From positions 61,529-125,528 of the forward strand of contig JAINDK010000010.1 in the NCBI GenBank assembly GCA_019931185.1: 64,000 nt of DNA, given 5' to 3'. The stretch is from Bryobacter sp. CoA8 C33. GTDB lineage: Bacteria; Acidobacteriota; Terriglobia; Bryobacterales; Bryobacteraceae. The stretch's first letter is position 1. Each line of letters opens with the position of its first letter. Positions 7,759-17,580 of the stretch are shown piece by piece. Under the pieces are notes generated by a model. That model worked only from the letters and a program-made list of their open reading frames with translations. It searched no databases and was not told the origin of the DNA. Position numbers and translations under genes: made by a program.

Positions 7759-9156
7759 ATGGGCAAGCTGACGCAGCGCTGGCTCTTACCCATTCTCTAT
7801 TTAACGGATAACTGGATCAGCCGGGCGGGTCTGGCTCTGGTGCTGACCGCAACCGTGTTGTGGATCTTCCTCACCGGGGCGAGTGCTGCGTCCGGTTATC
7901 TGGGCATCCTTCAATTCGTCGCCCTGCCGGCGGCGTTTTTCGCGGGACTGCTGCTCATTCCGGCTGGTATGAGCCGGCAGCGGCGCAAGCAGGCTCCCGG
8001 CCACGCGCTGCATCTGCCGGAGAAGATCGAACTCAACGATCCGAAAGTGCGGCGCTTTCTCGTCTTCGTCGCCGCCGCCACGATGACCAATCTCGTTATT
8101 GGCGGCGCACTGACCTATGAAACCGTTCAGTACATGGAGAGCAATAACTTTTGCGGCACGGCCTGTCACGTCATGGGTCCTGAGCATCTTGCTTTTGGCG
8201 CCGGCTCGCACGCTCAAGTCAAGTGCGTCGATTGTCATATTGGCGAAGGCGCCGGCAATGCGATCCGCGCCAAACTGAATGGCACGCGCCAGCTTTTGCT
8301 GATTGTGAGCGGCGGCTACAGCCGGCCGATTCCCTCGCCGCCGCATGAGTTGAAGCCCGCCGCGGAGACCTGTGAGAATTGCCATTCGCGGAACCATGAC
8401 TATGGAGAACGCTTGTGGCGTCGCACATCGTTCGATGACAACGGCGGGAAGCTGGAGACCGCGTTGATGCTGAAGTTGGGGGGCGCCGAAGGCAAGGGCA
8501 TTCACGGTGCGCACATGGGCCAGGGGCTTCGCATCGAGTATCAAGCCGCCGACCAGAAACGGGAGCGGATTCTCGCGGTCCAGTGGTCGCGCGGCGGTAA
8601 GGCAGAGGCCTACACCGCCCCGGATTACGCTGCCGGCAAAGTCAAAGCGGTTCTCTCTCGCGCGATGGATTGTCTGGACTGCCACAATCGTCCGGCTCAT
8701 GAATTTGTGAGCCCGGAACGCGAGGTCGACCGGCTGATGGCCGCTGGTGAGTTGCCTCAGACCCTGCCGCTGTTTCGCAAGGCGGCTCTCGCGGCCCTCA
8801 AGGCGGATTATCCCGGCGCGTCGGCTGACGCGGGCATTTCTTCCAAACTCTTGAGCTACTATCAACGGAAACAGCCCGGCATCTACTGGAGCCGGCAGGC
8901 TGAATTGAAGAAAGCTGGCGCGGTTCTCAGCGCGCTGTATCAGCGCAACGTGTTTCCCGCGATGAACATTGCCTGGGGCAGTTATCCTCAGCACACCGGC
9001 CACACGGATTCACCCGGCTGCTTCCGTTGTCACGGTGAGGAGTTGAAATCCACAAGCACACCCGGCAAGACCATCACGCAGGATTGCGAAGCCTGTCATA
9101 AGGTTCTGGGAGTCGAAGAAAGAAACTTGAAGGCCATTCAGGAATTGGGAGGATGA
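7759..9156 (+). CDS. NapC/NirT-type membrane multiheme cytochrome c (CymA-like quinol dehydrogenase)
   Basis: Membrane-anchored multiheme cytochrome of 465 residues, expected to oxidise quinol in the inner membrane and feed periplasmic cytochromes. Three hydrophobic helices lie near residues 22-40, 47-68 and 95-118. Heme sites follow: CGTACH, CVDCH, CENCH, CLDCH, CFRCH and CEACH. The first has three residues between the cysteines (CX3CH) and is followed by a VMGPEH segment, a NapC/NirT domain layout. Six hemes are predicted if the CX3CH site is used. It is twice as long as CymA or NapC (about 190-200 residues), because of a C-terminal extension carrying the last hemes. Tight spacing links it to the decaheme genes. 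Confidence 0.86.
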   Translation: MGKLTQRWLLPILYLTDNWISRAGLALVLTATVLWIFLTGASAASGYLGILQFVALPAAFFAGLLLIPAGMSRQRRKQAPGHALHLPEKIELNDPKVRRFLVFVAAATMTNLVIGGALTYETVQYMESNNFCGTACHVMGPEHLAFGAGSHAQVKCVDCHIGEGAGNAIRAKLNGTRQLLLIVSGGYSRPIPSPPHELKPAAETCENCHSRNHDYGERLWRRTSFDDNGGKLETALMLKLGGAEGKGIHGAHMGQGLRIEYQAADQKRERILAVQWSRGGKAEAYTAPDYAAGKVKAVLSRAMDCLDCHNRPAHEFVSPEREVDRLMAAGELPQTLPLFRKAALAALKADYPGASADAGISSKLLSYYQRKQPGIYWSRQAELKKAGAVLSALYQRNVFPAMNIAWGSYPQHTGHTDSPGCFRCHGEELKSTSTPGKTITQDCEACHKVLGVEERNLKAIQELGG

Positions 9157-9160
9157 TTCG

Positions 9161-11170
9161 ATGGGGAAGAAGATCCTGATCGCCGGCGCCTTTGGCATTC
9201 TCGGCTTGAGCGGCCTTGGCAGAAAGACCTACAATGAATTGGAAAAAGCTTTCTACGCTGAGGAAAAAACGATCAACTTCGTGCGTCCGGGCCTCGATCT
9301 AAAGATCCTGGGGGGCGTGGTCAACCCTGACGGCTCGATGGCCGTTCGCGTCGGGATCACGGATCCGATGGGAGTTCCACTTGATCGCCTTGGTGTTTTT
9401 ACTCCCGGGCCGGTGAACATGAGCGTGGTTGCCGCCTATCTGCCGCGGGACGGCAAGCACTATGTCTCCTACACAACCCGTCAGCAGACCAGCCCGATCA
9501 CGCGCGTGACCGCGACCCAGGCGGCAGCCGATACCGGCGGCGTGTGGACGGACCATGGCAATGGCGAGTACACCTACACTCTGCGCACCCGGGCACCCGC
9601 GAATCATGATCGCGAGGCCACGCATACCTTCGGCGTTTACTCGAGCCGCAATCTGAGCGCCTTCGATCTTGGCACGAATTATGCCAGTGCTACGTTCAAC
9701 TTCGTGCCTGCCGGTGGAGAAGTTGCGCAACTTCGCGATGTGGTCAAAACGGCTCCCTGCAATTCTTGTCACGTCACTGTGTCGGCGCATGGCGGTTCCC
9801 GGCGTGGCATGGAGATGTGCGTGCTTTGTCACAGTCCGCAGACCACCGACCCCGACACCGGCAATACGGTCGACATGACCGTGATGACTCACAAGATTCA
9901 TATGGGCAAGGATCTGCCCAGCGTCCGCGGCGGCAAGCCCTATCGGCTGATTGGCAACGCTCAATCCCTGAATGACTACTCCGATATTGGCTTTCCGGCG
10001 AACCCGCGCAATTGTGAGGCTTGCCACGTGCAGACTGGACCCAACGCGGCCTCGCAGGCAACGGCGATGTTCAACCCCACGCGGGAAGCCTGCGGCAGTT
10101 GCCACGACGATATCGACTTTGCCGCCGGCAAGAATCACATTGCCCAGGCGGACGACTCGCGCTGCTCGCAATGCCACCGCCCGCAGGGCGAGCGTGAGTG
10201 GGATATCAGCGTTGCCGGGGCTCATGTCGTACCCGAGCGCAGCCGTAACCTCAAGGGGCAATCCATCGAACTGCTGGAGGTGCGGGACACCGCAGCGGGG
10301 CAAAATCCTACCGTCACTTATCGCTTGAAGGACAGCGAGGGCAAGATACTCAGCCCCTCGGAGATGACATCGCTCTCGCTGGTTCTGGCCGGTCCCGCTC
10401 CGGACTACAAAGCCTACTGGTCTGAATCAGCTCGCATGGATCCGGTTTCTCCGAGCGGTTGGGCGACGCATCGCTTTGCCCGGGCCATCCCTGCCGACGC
10501 GGCGGGCACTTATTCAGTCAGTGCCGAGGGCTATCGCAATGTCACCTTCGAGGGTCCACAACGGATCCCGACAACCGTTCGTGACGCGCTCAGGAATGTG
10601 ATCACATATTTCAGCGTCGATGGTTCGCGTCCGGAGCCGAGGAGGACGGTGGTCACAACGGCCAAATGTAACGCATGCCACACCCAGATAGAGGCTCATG
10701 GCCGCAACCGGAATCAGATAGAACACTGCGTGGTTTGCCACAACGGCGCGATGACGGATGCGGCGCGGCGTCCGGCGGCCGCCGGGCCGCCGGAATCAAT
10801 CAGCATGGCCTCGATGATTCATCGCATTCATACGGGCAGGGAACAGGGCCGACCCTATATTCTCTATGGATTCGGCGGCTCGCTGAACGACTTCAGCAAG
10901 GTTGGCTTCTCCACCAGCGCCGCCGATTGCGGGGTTTGTCACGTCAATCTTTCGCAGAACATTCCGTTGCGCCAAAGCCCATCGAGCATCACCGACCCAC
11001 GGGCGTTTCTGACGAATCCAGGCGCCGCCACGGCCGCCTGTCTCAGCTGCCACACGTCACGGGACGCGGCGGCCCACGCACAGCTCAATACGGCGCCGTT
11101 GGGCGAGAGTTGCACAGTGTGTCATGGCCCGAACTCGGAGTTCTCCGTAGCCAGGGTACATGCGAGGTAG
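9161..11170 (+). CDS. OmcA/MtrC-like decaheme cytochrome c
   Basis: Decaheme cytochrome of 669 residues, related to the outer-surface terminal reductases of metal-reducing bacteria. Ten CXXCH sites fall in two groups of five. Group one is CNSCH, CVLCH, CEACH, CGSCH and CSQCH (about residues 200-340). Group two is CNACH, CVVCH, CGVCH, CLSCH and CTVCH (about 504-655). A beta-rich domain precedes each group, which is the domain I-II-III-IV plan of MtrC/OmcA. Conserved MTHKIHMGKDLP and MIHRIHTGRE mark the same place in both halves. The N-terminus is hydrophobic (ILIAGAFGILGLSGLG) but has no lipobox Cys, unlike Shewanella MtrC/OmcA, so how it is anchored is open. Four bases follow the NapC-like gene. 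Confidence 0.9.
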   Translation: MGKKILIAGAFGILGLSGLGRKTYNELEKAFYAEEKTINFVRPGLDLKILGGVVNPDGSMAVRVGITDPMGVPLDRLGVFTPGPVNMSVVAAYLPRDGKHYVSYTTRQQTSPITRVTATQAAADTGGVWTDHGNGEYTYTLRTRAPANHDREATHTFGVYSSRNLSAFDLGTNYASATFNFVPAGGEVAQLRDVVKTAPCNSCHVTVSAHGGSRRGMEMCVLCHSPQTTDPDTGNTVDMTVMTHKIHMGKDLPSVRGGKPYRLIGNAQSLNDYSDIGFPANPRNCEACHVQTGPNAASQATAMFNPTREACGSCHDDIDFAAGKNHIAQADDSRCSQCHRPQGEREWDISVAGAHVVPERSRNLKGQSIELLEVRDTAAGQNPTVTYRLKDSEGKILSPSEMTSLSLVLAGPAPDYKAYWSESARMDPVSPSGWATHRFARAIPADAAGTYSVSAEGYRNVTFEGPQRIPTTVRDALRNVITYFSVDGSRPEPRRTVVTTAKCNACHTQIEAHGRNRNQIEHCVVCHNGAMTDAARRPAAAGPPESISMASMIHRIHTGREQGRPYILYGFGGSLNDFSKVGFSTSAADCGVCHVNLSQNIPLRQSPSSITDPRAFLTNPGAATAACLSCHTSRDAAAHAQLNTAPLGESCTVCHGPNSEFSVARVHAR

Positions 11171-11171
11171 C

Positions 11172-12158
11172 ATGCGCTTCGGGGTACTGCTTTGCTTATT
11201 CCTCTGGCCGGTTTGTCTGCTGGCCGGCCCGCCGGGGAAACAGCGCGGAGAAAAAGAAGGCTACGCCGGTTCAGAGGCCTGCCTTGTTTGCCATGAAGAC
11301 CTGGGCAAGGCTTTCTTGAAATCACGCCACGGTTCGCTTGAGAACGACGCCAGCCGGGGTTGGAAGGGCCAAAGTTGCGAAAGCTGCCATGGCCCGGGCG
11401 CCAAGCACGGCGAAGCAGCCGAGGCCAAGTTCATCCTCAACCATGTCAAGGCTTCCCCGCGCGAGGCGGACGCCAGTTGCCTTACCTGTCACAAGAACCA
11501 GTCCACGCACGCCGGCCGCATCAGCGGCAGCCATGCCAAAGTGCTGGTTTCCTGCGTGTCCTGCCATTCGGTGCACCATTCGGTCGGCGACCCCGCGGCG
11601 CCGCTTTTCCGGGGCTTTGGCGGAAATCGTCCGGCTGGATTGGCCCGTCTCGGCTTGCCGGTCTCGCGTGAGAGCCGTGTGAATGAACTGTGTTCTTCCT
11701 GCCATATGGGGGCTTGGGCGGACTTTCAGCGGCCGCACACGCACTCGCTTGCGCAGGGCGCGATGTCCTGCGTCGACTGTCATAACCCCCACGGGACGTC
11801 GCGGCCCTTTGGCCTCAATTCGACCGCTCGCACGACGAATGCCGAGCCAGGTTGCTTCAAGTGCCACGCCGACAAACGCGGGCCTTTTGCCTTTGAGCAC
11901 GCGCCTGTGCGCATCGAGGGCTGCTCGGCCTGCCATGAAAGCCATGGCAGTGCCAACCCGCGCATGCTCAATCGTGCCGAGGTGTCAAACCTCTGCCTGG
12001 AGTGCCATTCCAATACGCCCGCCGTTACGAACCGCACCGGGACTCTCGGCACCGTGGCTACGGGATTTCATGATCTCCGTCTGCCTCTTTATCGCAATTG
12101 CACCAGTTGTCATGTCAAGGTGCATGGGTCGCACATCAACCGGGACTTGCTGCGATGA
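11172..12158 (+). CDS. MtrA/DmsE-like periplasmic decaheme cytochrome c
   Basis: Decaheme cytochrome of 328 residues, the expected periplasmic partner that threads an outer-membrane barrel. A signal peptide (residues 1-18, LCLFLWPVCLLAG) precedes ten CXXCH sites in order: CLVCH, CESCH, CLTCH, CVSCH, CSSCH, CVDCH, CFKCH, CSACH, CLECH and CTSCH. Ten hemes, a length near 330 and the opening AGSEACLVCHEDL match the DmsE/MtrA family. I chose the ATG at 11172, one base after the previous stop, because the signal peptide begins there; an in-frame ATG at 11160 lies inside the upstream gene. The stop overlaps the barrel gene start (ATGA). Confidence 0.9.
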   Translation: MRFGVLLCLFLWPVCLLAGPPGKQRGEKEGYAGSEACLVCHEDLGKAFLKSRHGSLENDASRGWKGQSCESCHGPGAKHGEAAEAKFILNHVKASPREADASCLTCHKNQSTHAGRISGSHAKVLVSCVSCHSVHHSVGDPAAPLFRGFGGNRPAGLARLGLPVSRESRVNELCSSCHMGAWADFQRPHTHSLAQGAMSCVDCHNPHGTSRPFGLNSTARTTNAEPGCFKCHADKRGPFAFEHAPVRIEGCSACHESHGSANPRMLNRAEVSNLCLECHSNTPAVTNRTGTLGTVATGFHDLRLPLYRNCTSCHVKVHGSHINRDLLR

Positions 12159-14065
12159 AATTCTGTTTCCTGGCAGTTGTACCGCTGCTGGCGCAGAATC
12201 CGGAACCGGCCCAGCCCCCAGCGGAGAACCCACTGCGGATGTGGTCCGACATCGGCTATCGTTTTCTCGCCGGGCAGCACGGCAGCCTTAATGCCTACCG
12301 CAGTGTCGTCAATCTCGGCGAAGGGCCCAAGCTGCTGCAGTTTCAAAGCGTCTACAAGCCCCCTTCCCGGCAAATTCTGGATGAATTGAAGATCCACGGC
12401 GCCAACTGGGGCGATCCGCTCAACACACTTCAGGTCAATGCCGAAAAGAACTCCGTGTACCGAGCCTTGTTCCAGTACCGCAACCTGGCTTATTTCAACG
12501 CGCTGCCCAGTTTTGCCAGCCCCCAGTTGGCCCGTCTTGGGCCGGAGGCCTTCACGACGAACCAGCGCTCGATGGATACCCGGCAGCGCTTTCTGAATTT
12601 CGACCTCGACCTGCTGCCGGGAAAGAGATGGCAACCTTTCTTTGGCATCGCCCACAATAGCGGACGCGGCCATGGGGTCAGCCCGATAGTGCTCGACGAG
12701 AACAGCTATCCGGGGGCCAACCGGATCGATTTTGGCTACACCGTTTTCCGCGGCGGTCTGCGCTATGAAGGCGGCCTCGTGCATGCTCACCTCGAGCAGG
12801 GCGGCGCCACCTTCGCCGATGCTAGCTCTCTGCTCAACACTACTCGCAACACAGGCAATCGCGACCTGCCTTATCTGGGCCGCACGCTCAGCCTCGATGA
12901 CACAAGCCGGCTCTACGATGTCACCGGTTCTCACATTTACTCCTCCGGTGACCTTACGCTGACACCCGCCAACTGGATCGACATCAGTACTGAGTTTTAC
13001 TTCTCACAGCCAAGAAGTAAAGTTCGCTTCAATGAAAGCGCCCGTGGCTCGCTGTTCTGGCTGGATGCACTCCGCTTCGTGAATGGCCAGCAATCTCTGG
13101 CCACCGGCTATGCCAATCAGCCCCGGGTATCCGGCGCCGTCACGCTGGAAGTCCGGCCACACCGCCGGCTTCGGATCATCGATTCGATACAAACGGAGCG
13201 AACCCATAACGCGGGCAGCCTCGCCCTTTCGGTGAATCTCGATGGGCGCGCCCAGCGCCCGCTCAACTTCACGGACCGCCTCATTTGGCATCAGCATGAG
13301 CAGCGGTTGCAGGCTTTCCACGAGGTCCACAACAAGCTTACGATCTTCGGCGGCCATCGCTATCTCTGGGGGGACGCGCAGGTGCGCCGGGCCGAATTGG
13401 CCCCCGGCGGCCCACTTGAGCAGGGCTATCTCAATCGCCATTCGGCAATCGGCGGATTTATTTACCGTCCACTGACCAAGCTCATCCTCAATGGTGAAAC
13501 CGAAGTGGGCCGCGGTGGACAAACTTATTTCCGAACGAGTCTGCGGAACTTTGAGCAAGTCCGTCTTCGCGCCCGGTATCAACTGAGCGAGCGCTGGCAG
13601 TTCAATGCCCGGTTCCATCGTCTCGATAACCGCAATCCCACCCCCGGGGTGAACCTGAACTTCGCGAGCCAGCAATCCAATCTGACCTGGCAATACACGA
13701 GCAAGAAGCTCGCCTGGATGGCCGATTACACGCGCGCCACGATCCGGAGCGATATCGGCATGGTTGTTCCCATTTACTACGACATCGAGCGGAGTCTGTA
13801 CCGGGACAATGCTCATGTCGGGTCGCTGGCTGTTGACCTCAACCTGCCTCGGAAATCGTCGGTCATGCTGGGTGGTACGTTCTTCCGGTCGGCCGGCAGC
13901 CGGCCAAGCCGCATGTACCAGCCGCTGGCCCGTTTGCGCGTACCGGTTGGCGCCGCAAGCGGCCTGCTGGTTGAATGGCGTCATGTCTCCCTCGGCCAGG
14001 CTCTTTACTCGTACGAGGCATTTGGCGTCCAGCAGTTCATCTTTGGCCTGCGTATCGGCAAGTAG
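12155..14065 (+). CDS. MtrB/PioB-like outer-membrane porin of the cytochrome conduit
   Basis: Beta-barrel protein of 636 residues that should form the outer-membrane sheath around the MtrA-like decaheme. The ATG at 12155 overlaps the previous stop (ATGA) and starts a short signal peptide (MKFCFLAVVPLLAQ). The rest is a long run of amphipathic strands with aromatic girdles and loops, e.g. RYEGGLVHAHLEQGG and LTWQYTSKKLAWMADY, ending with LFIFGL-like strands near the C-terminus. The N-terminal CXXC pair of Shewanella MtrB is absent. Assignment rests on barrel character plus position after an MtrA-like gene, so the family call is firm but not certain. Confidence 0.82.
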   Translation: MKFCFLAVVPLLAQNPEPAQPPAENPLRMWSDIGYRFLAGQHGSLNAYRSVVNLGEGPKLLQFQSVYKPPSRQILDELKIHGANWGDPLNTLQVNAEKNSVYRALFQYRNLAYFNALPSFASPQLARLGPEAFTTNQRSMDTRQRFLNFDLDLLPGKRWQPFFGIAHNSGRGHGVSPIVLDENSYPGANRIDFGYTVFRGGLRYEGGLVHAHLEQGGATFADASSLLNTTRNTGNRDLPYLGRTLSLDDTSRLYDVTGSHIYSSGDLTLTPANWIDISTEFYFSQPRSKVRFNESARGSLFWLDALRFVNGQQSLATGYANQPRVSGAVTLEVRPHRRLRIIDSIQTERTHNAGSLALSVNLDGRAQRPLNFTDRLIWHQHEQRLQAFHEVHNKLTIFGGHRYLWGDAQVRRAELAPGGPLEQGYLNRHSAIGGFIYRPLTKLILNGETEVGRGGQTYFRTSLRNFEQVRLRARYQLSERWQFNARFHRLDNRNPTPGVNLNFASQQSNLTWQYTSKKLAWMADYTRATIRSDIGMVVPIYYDIERSLYRDNAHVGSLAVDLNLPRKSSVMLGGTFFRSAGSRPSRMYQPLARLRVPVGAASGLLVEWRHVSLGQALYSYEAFGVQQFIFGLRIGK

Positions 14066-14082
14066 AGCGATACACTGACCGC

Positions 14083-15702
14083 GTGGGACTTTTCCTCGCG
14101 CTGCTTCCTCTTACGGTTCTGGCTCAGCCCTTCGATCTGCTCATTCGCGGCGGCCTGGTTGTTGATGGGTTAGGCGGCCCGGCCCGCCGTGCGGATTTGG
14201 GGGTCCGCTCGGGCCGCATCGCAGCTGTAGGAGATCTGCCCAAAGCCACCGCGGATCGCGTCATCTCGGCCCGCGGTCTCGTTGTGGCCCCCGGATTCAT
14301 CGACATACACAATCATTCCGATGAAACCCTGATCGATGACCCGCGTTGCGAGAGCATGATCCGTCAGGGTGTCACCACCATGGTCCTCGGGGAAGGGAAT
14401 TCGGCTGGTCCTCTTCCGGCGGGCATTCGGGAATGGTCGACGCTGGGCGAGTATTTCGACTTTATCGCTCGCAAGGGCGTTGCTACGAACATCGCCTCCT
14501 ATGTCGGGCAGACGCAGCTTTGGATTCATGTAAAGGGCAACAGTCTGACGCCCGCCAGCCCGGCCGAACTGGATCGCATGAAACAGGCTCTGGCGACGGC
14601 GATGCGTCAGGGGGCGCTTGGGTTATCTTCTTCTCTGCTGATGCCGCCCTCGAACCTGATCACGACGGCGCAACTGATCGAGCTAGCCAAAGTCGCCCGG
14701 GAGCATGGCGGCATCTATTCCACACACATCCGCGATGAGGGAGCCGGCGTATTTCGTTCCATCACCGAGGCGATCGAGATCGCTCGCGGCGCGCGCATCC
14801 CGGTCGACATCATCCATCTGAAAATCGCCGACCAACGCTTCTGGGGACAGATGAAGGAAGTCATCGCGATGATTGACCGCGCGCGGGCTGAAGGCCTCGA
14901 CATCCGCACGAATGTTTATCCGTATACGGCCGGGCAGAATAATCTCCGCGCCATCATTCCGCCCTGGGCTCACGACGGCGGCAACCGTCAAATGCTGGTC
15001 CGGCTCGCGCAGCCCGAAGCGCGCTCTCGCATGCGCAAGGAGATCCTGGAAGGGCTGCCCAACTGGTACAACCACTACACGGCCACGGGCGGCGGCTGGG
15101 CCGGCATGCTGCTGGTCTCGCTCAAGAGCGCGCGCTACAAGGCCTTTACTGGCAAGCGCATGAGTGAGTTGATCGCCGCGGAATCCCCGCGCGATCCGGT
15201 CGAGGTGCTCTTTGATGTGCTGCTGGCCGAAGAGGGTTCTGTCCCTTGTGTTTTCTTTCATCACTCTGAGCCCGACATGACCTTCGCCCTGCGCCAGCCC
15301 TACACTTCGATCGGCTCCGATGGGGCCGCGATTGCCAAGGATGGTCCGGCGAGAGCCAATCATCCACATCCGCGCTGGTATGGCACGTTTCCCCGGATAC
15401 TCGGCCGCTATGTCCGGGAACAGAAGATCCTCACCCTCGAGCAGGCAGTGCATAAAATGACCGCGATGAATGCCGCCAAGGTTGGTCTCGCCGGGCGCGG
15501 TTTGCTGCAGCCAGGCCACTGGGCCGACATCACGCTGTTCGATCCCCAAACGATCTCCGACCGGGCGACCTACGACCAACCCCACCAGTATCCGGCCGGG
15601 ATCCCCTATGTCATCGTCAATGGCCGGATCGTGCTTGAAGCGGGCCGCCATACGGGCGCTACTCCGGGCCACGTGCTGCGCCACCAGCCTTCGATAAACT
15701 AG
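14083..15702 (+). CDS. Exported N-acyl-D-amino-acid deacylase (amidohydrolase)
   Basis: Metal-dependent amidohydrolase of 539 residues that should remove acyl groups from D-amino acids or related amides. GTG at 14083 begins a signal peptide ([13 protein letters not shown]), so the enzyme acts outside the cytoplasm. Seen: metal-site HNH in [11 protein letters not shown], further His in STHIRDEG and DIIHLK, and the catalytic Asp in SIGSDGAAI. Where D-aminoacylases have a bridging Cys (VVGNCG), this protein has Glu (VLGEGNS), so its metal site differs from the characterised enzyme. It starts 17 bases after the MtrB-like gene on the same strand, possibly co-transcribed, with no obvious functional link. 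Confidence 0.85.
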   Translation: MGLFLALLPLTVLAQPFDLLIRGGLVVDGLGGPARRADLGVRSGRIAAVGDLPKATADRVISARGLVVAPGFIDIHNHSDETLIDDPRCESMIRQGVTTMVLGEGNSAGPLPAGIREWSTLGEYFDFIARKGVATNIASYVGQTQLWIHVKGNSLTPASPAELDRMKQALATAMRQGALGLSSSLLMPPSNLITTAQLIELAKVAREHGGIYSTHIRDEGAGVFRSITEAIEIARGARIPVDIIHLKIADQRFWGQMKEVIAMIDRARAEGLDIRTNVYPYTAGQNNLRAIIPPWAHDGGNRQMLVRLAQPEARSRMRKEILEGLPNWYNHYTATGGGWAGMLLVSLKSARYKAFTGKRMSELIAAESPRDPVEVLFDVLLAEEGSVPCVFFHHSEPDMTFALRQPYTSIGSDGAAIAKDGPARANHPHPRWYGTFPRILGRYVREQKILTLEQAVHKMTAMNAAKVGLAGRGLLQPGHWADITLFDPQTISDRATYDQPHQYPAGIPYVIVNGRIVLEAGRHTGATPGHVLRHQPSIN

Positions 15703-15709
15703 CAGATTC

Positions 15710-17575
15710 ATGCGCTTCACCTTGCTGCTTGTTACTGCCCTGTTTGCTCCGGCGCAGGACTTTGGCGCGCGCGTTTATCCGGTGCTTGAGAAGGCCGGTT
15801 GCCGCGCCTGTCATACTGAGGAAGGGGTCGCCTCGGCGACCCGCCTGCATTTTCCTCCCGCCGCGGCGAGTGCCCGGCAAATCGAAGCCTTCGGCCGCTC
15901 CCTGGTGGAATTCATCGAGCCGGCCGAGCCGTCTCGGAGTCCACTCTGGCGCAAGCCGACGGGCCGGTCGCCTCATGCGGGCGGTCTTCGCATCGCCGTC
16001 GATTCCCCGGGCGATCATGCGCTCCACGGATGGGTGCTTGCGCTTTCACGCCTGTCCGGGGCTGAGCGGGTCGAGGCCTTGGGCTACCGTGCGCGCGAGG
16101 CCTCCGGCGCCGGCTACGCAGTAGCCCCGATTTACCTTCGCCGCCTGTCCCATGCGGAATACAACAACATCGTCCGCGACCTGCTGGGCGATACCTCTCA
16201 GCCCGCCAGCGGCTTCCCGCCCGAAGATTTTGTCAACGGCTTCAAAACGCAGTATCAGGCGCAATCGATTTCGCCCTTGCTGATGGAAGCCTACTCGGCG
16301 GCGGCGGAAAAGGTCGCGCGCAACGCTTTGCGGCGCGGGATTGTGCCGGCCAAGCCAAGCGCGCGCTTCGTTGCCGACTTCGGTCTACGCCTGTTCCGGA
16401 GGCCACTGACGGCGACGGAGTTGAAGCGCTATCAGGCGCTGCTCGCCTCCGGGGGCTCCGCGCTTGTGATCGAGGCCATGTTGCAGTCATCCGCGTTTCT
16501 GTTTCGCCTGGAAGCGGCAAACGAACCGGCCCTCGAGCCTTACGTCATCGCTTCCCGCCTCTCGTTCACGCTATGGGCGAGCGCCCCCGACGATGCCTTG
16601 CTGGCCGCGGCGGGCCGAGGAGAATTGCAGGATCCAGTGGCCCGGCTCCGCCATGCCCAGCGGCTTCTTGCCGATGACCGTGCCCGCGGCAACATCGATG
16701 AGTTCACCGCTCAATGGCTTCGTTTTGACCGCATTCTTGGAGCGGTGAAGGAACGCCGGCGCTTTCCCTTGTTCAGCCGCGAGGCCGCCGTCGCCATGAC
16801 CGAGGAAGCCCGGCGCTTCGTGGGCGACCTCGCCTGGTCGGACCGCAGCTTCATGGAGCTTTTCACCGATCCCCACGGCTACATGACCTCCGATCTGGCG
16901 GCCATCTACGGCGCGCCCGCCCCGGAGCTGGAATACTCCCGTGTGGCGTTCCCGCTTCAATCCGGACGGGCGGGGATCCTGGGCCAGGCGCTCTTTCTTG
17001 CTTCTACCGCCAAGCCGGACGATACCAGTCCCACCGCCCGCGGTCTCTTTGTGCGGGAACAGCTCCTCTGTCAGCATGTTCCTCCCCCTCCTCCGGGAGT
17101 TGATACCAACCTGCCGGTGCTGTCGGAGGCCAAGCCGCTGACGAACAAACAGCGGCTTGCCGTTCATCTGTCGAATTCCTCCTGCGCGGGCTGCCACACG
17201 CTGATTGATCCGATTGGTTTTGGTTTTGAGAAATTCGATGCCATTGGCAGCCGGCGCGAGACCGCGCGGCTGGTGTTTGCCGCGCGTAAGGGCAATAGCG
17301 CTCCCTCGACGGTAGAACTGCCACTCGAAACCCAGGGCTATGTTGCTGGGCTGGCCGATTCCGCCTTCGATACGCCGGCGCAACTGGGGGCCATCCTGGC
17401 GCGCAGCCCGGTCTGTCAGGACTGCATCGTGCGCCAGATATTCCGCTACACGCTTGGCCGCATGGAGACTCCAGCGGACCGCCGGCTGCTCAGGCACCTT
17501 TTCAGCCGATTCCGGGACTCGCAATTTCGCTTCAAAGAGCTTATGCTGGCACTAGCAGTCGAGGAAAGAAACTAG
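15710..17575 (+). CDS. DUF1592-type protein with Planctomycete cytochrome c domains
   Basis: Exported 621-residue protein of the DUF1587/DUF1592/DUF1595/DUF1588/DUF1585 group. A short signal peptide leads to one heme site CRACH (about residues 31-35). Then come [17 protein letters not shown] (DUF1587), [16 protein letters not shown] (DUF1595), [14 protein letters not shown] (DUF1592), [11 protein letters not shown] plus [19 protein letters not shown] (DUF1588, holding a second CXXCH) and [11 protein letters not shown] (DUF1585). Such proteins are abundant in Planctomycetes, Verrucomicrobia and Acidobacteria, almost always paired with DUF1552 as here; their reaction is unknown. Seven bases after the amidohydrolase and five before the DUF1552 gene. 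Confidence 0.9.
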   Translation: MRFTLLLVTALFAPAQDFGARVYPVLEKAGCRACHTEEGVASATRLHFPPAAASARQIEAFGRSLVEFIEPAEPSRSPLWRKPTGRSPHAGGLRIAVDSPGDHALHGWVLALSRLSGAERVEALGYRAREASGAGYAVAPIYLRRLSHAEYNNIVRDLLGDTSQPASGFPPEDFVNGFKTQYQAQSISPLLMEAYSAAAEKVARNALRRGIVPAKPSARFVADFGLRLFRRPLTATELKRYQALLASGGSALVIEAMLQSSAFLFRLEAANEPALEPYVIASRLSFTLWASAPDDALLAAAGRGELQDPVARLRHAQRLLADDRARGNIDEFTAQWLRFDRILGAVKERRRFPLFSREAAVAMTEEARRFVGDLAWSDRSFMELFTDPHGYMTSDLAAIYGAPAPELEYSRVAFPLQSGRAGILGQALFLASTAKPDDTSPTARGLFVREQLLCQHVPPPPPGVDTNLPVLSEAKPLTNKQRLAVHLSNSSCAGCHTLIDPIGFGFEKFDAIGSRRETARLVFAARKGNSAPSTVELPLETQGYVAGLADSAFDTPAQLGAILARSPVCQDCIVRQIFRYTLGRMETPADRRLLRHLFSRFRDSQFRFKELMLALAVEERN

Positions 17576-17580
17576 CTTCC

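Noticed and set aside
7801..9003. Minus-strand open frame of 400 codons
   Set aside because: Antisense shadow of the NapC-like gene, whose heme motifs are clear.
9299..10303. Minus-strand open frame of 334 codons opposite the decaheme gene
   Set aside because: Antisense to a gene with ten heme motifs; no ribosome site or domain.
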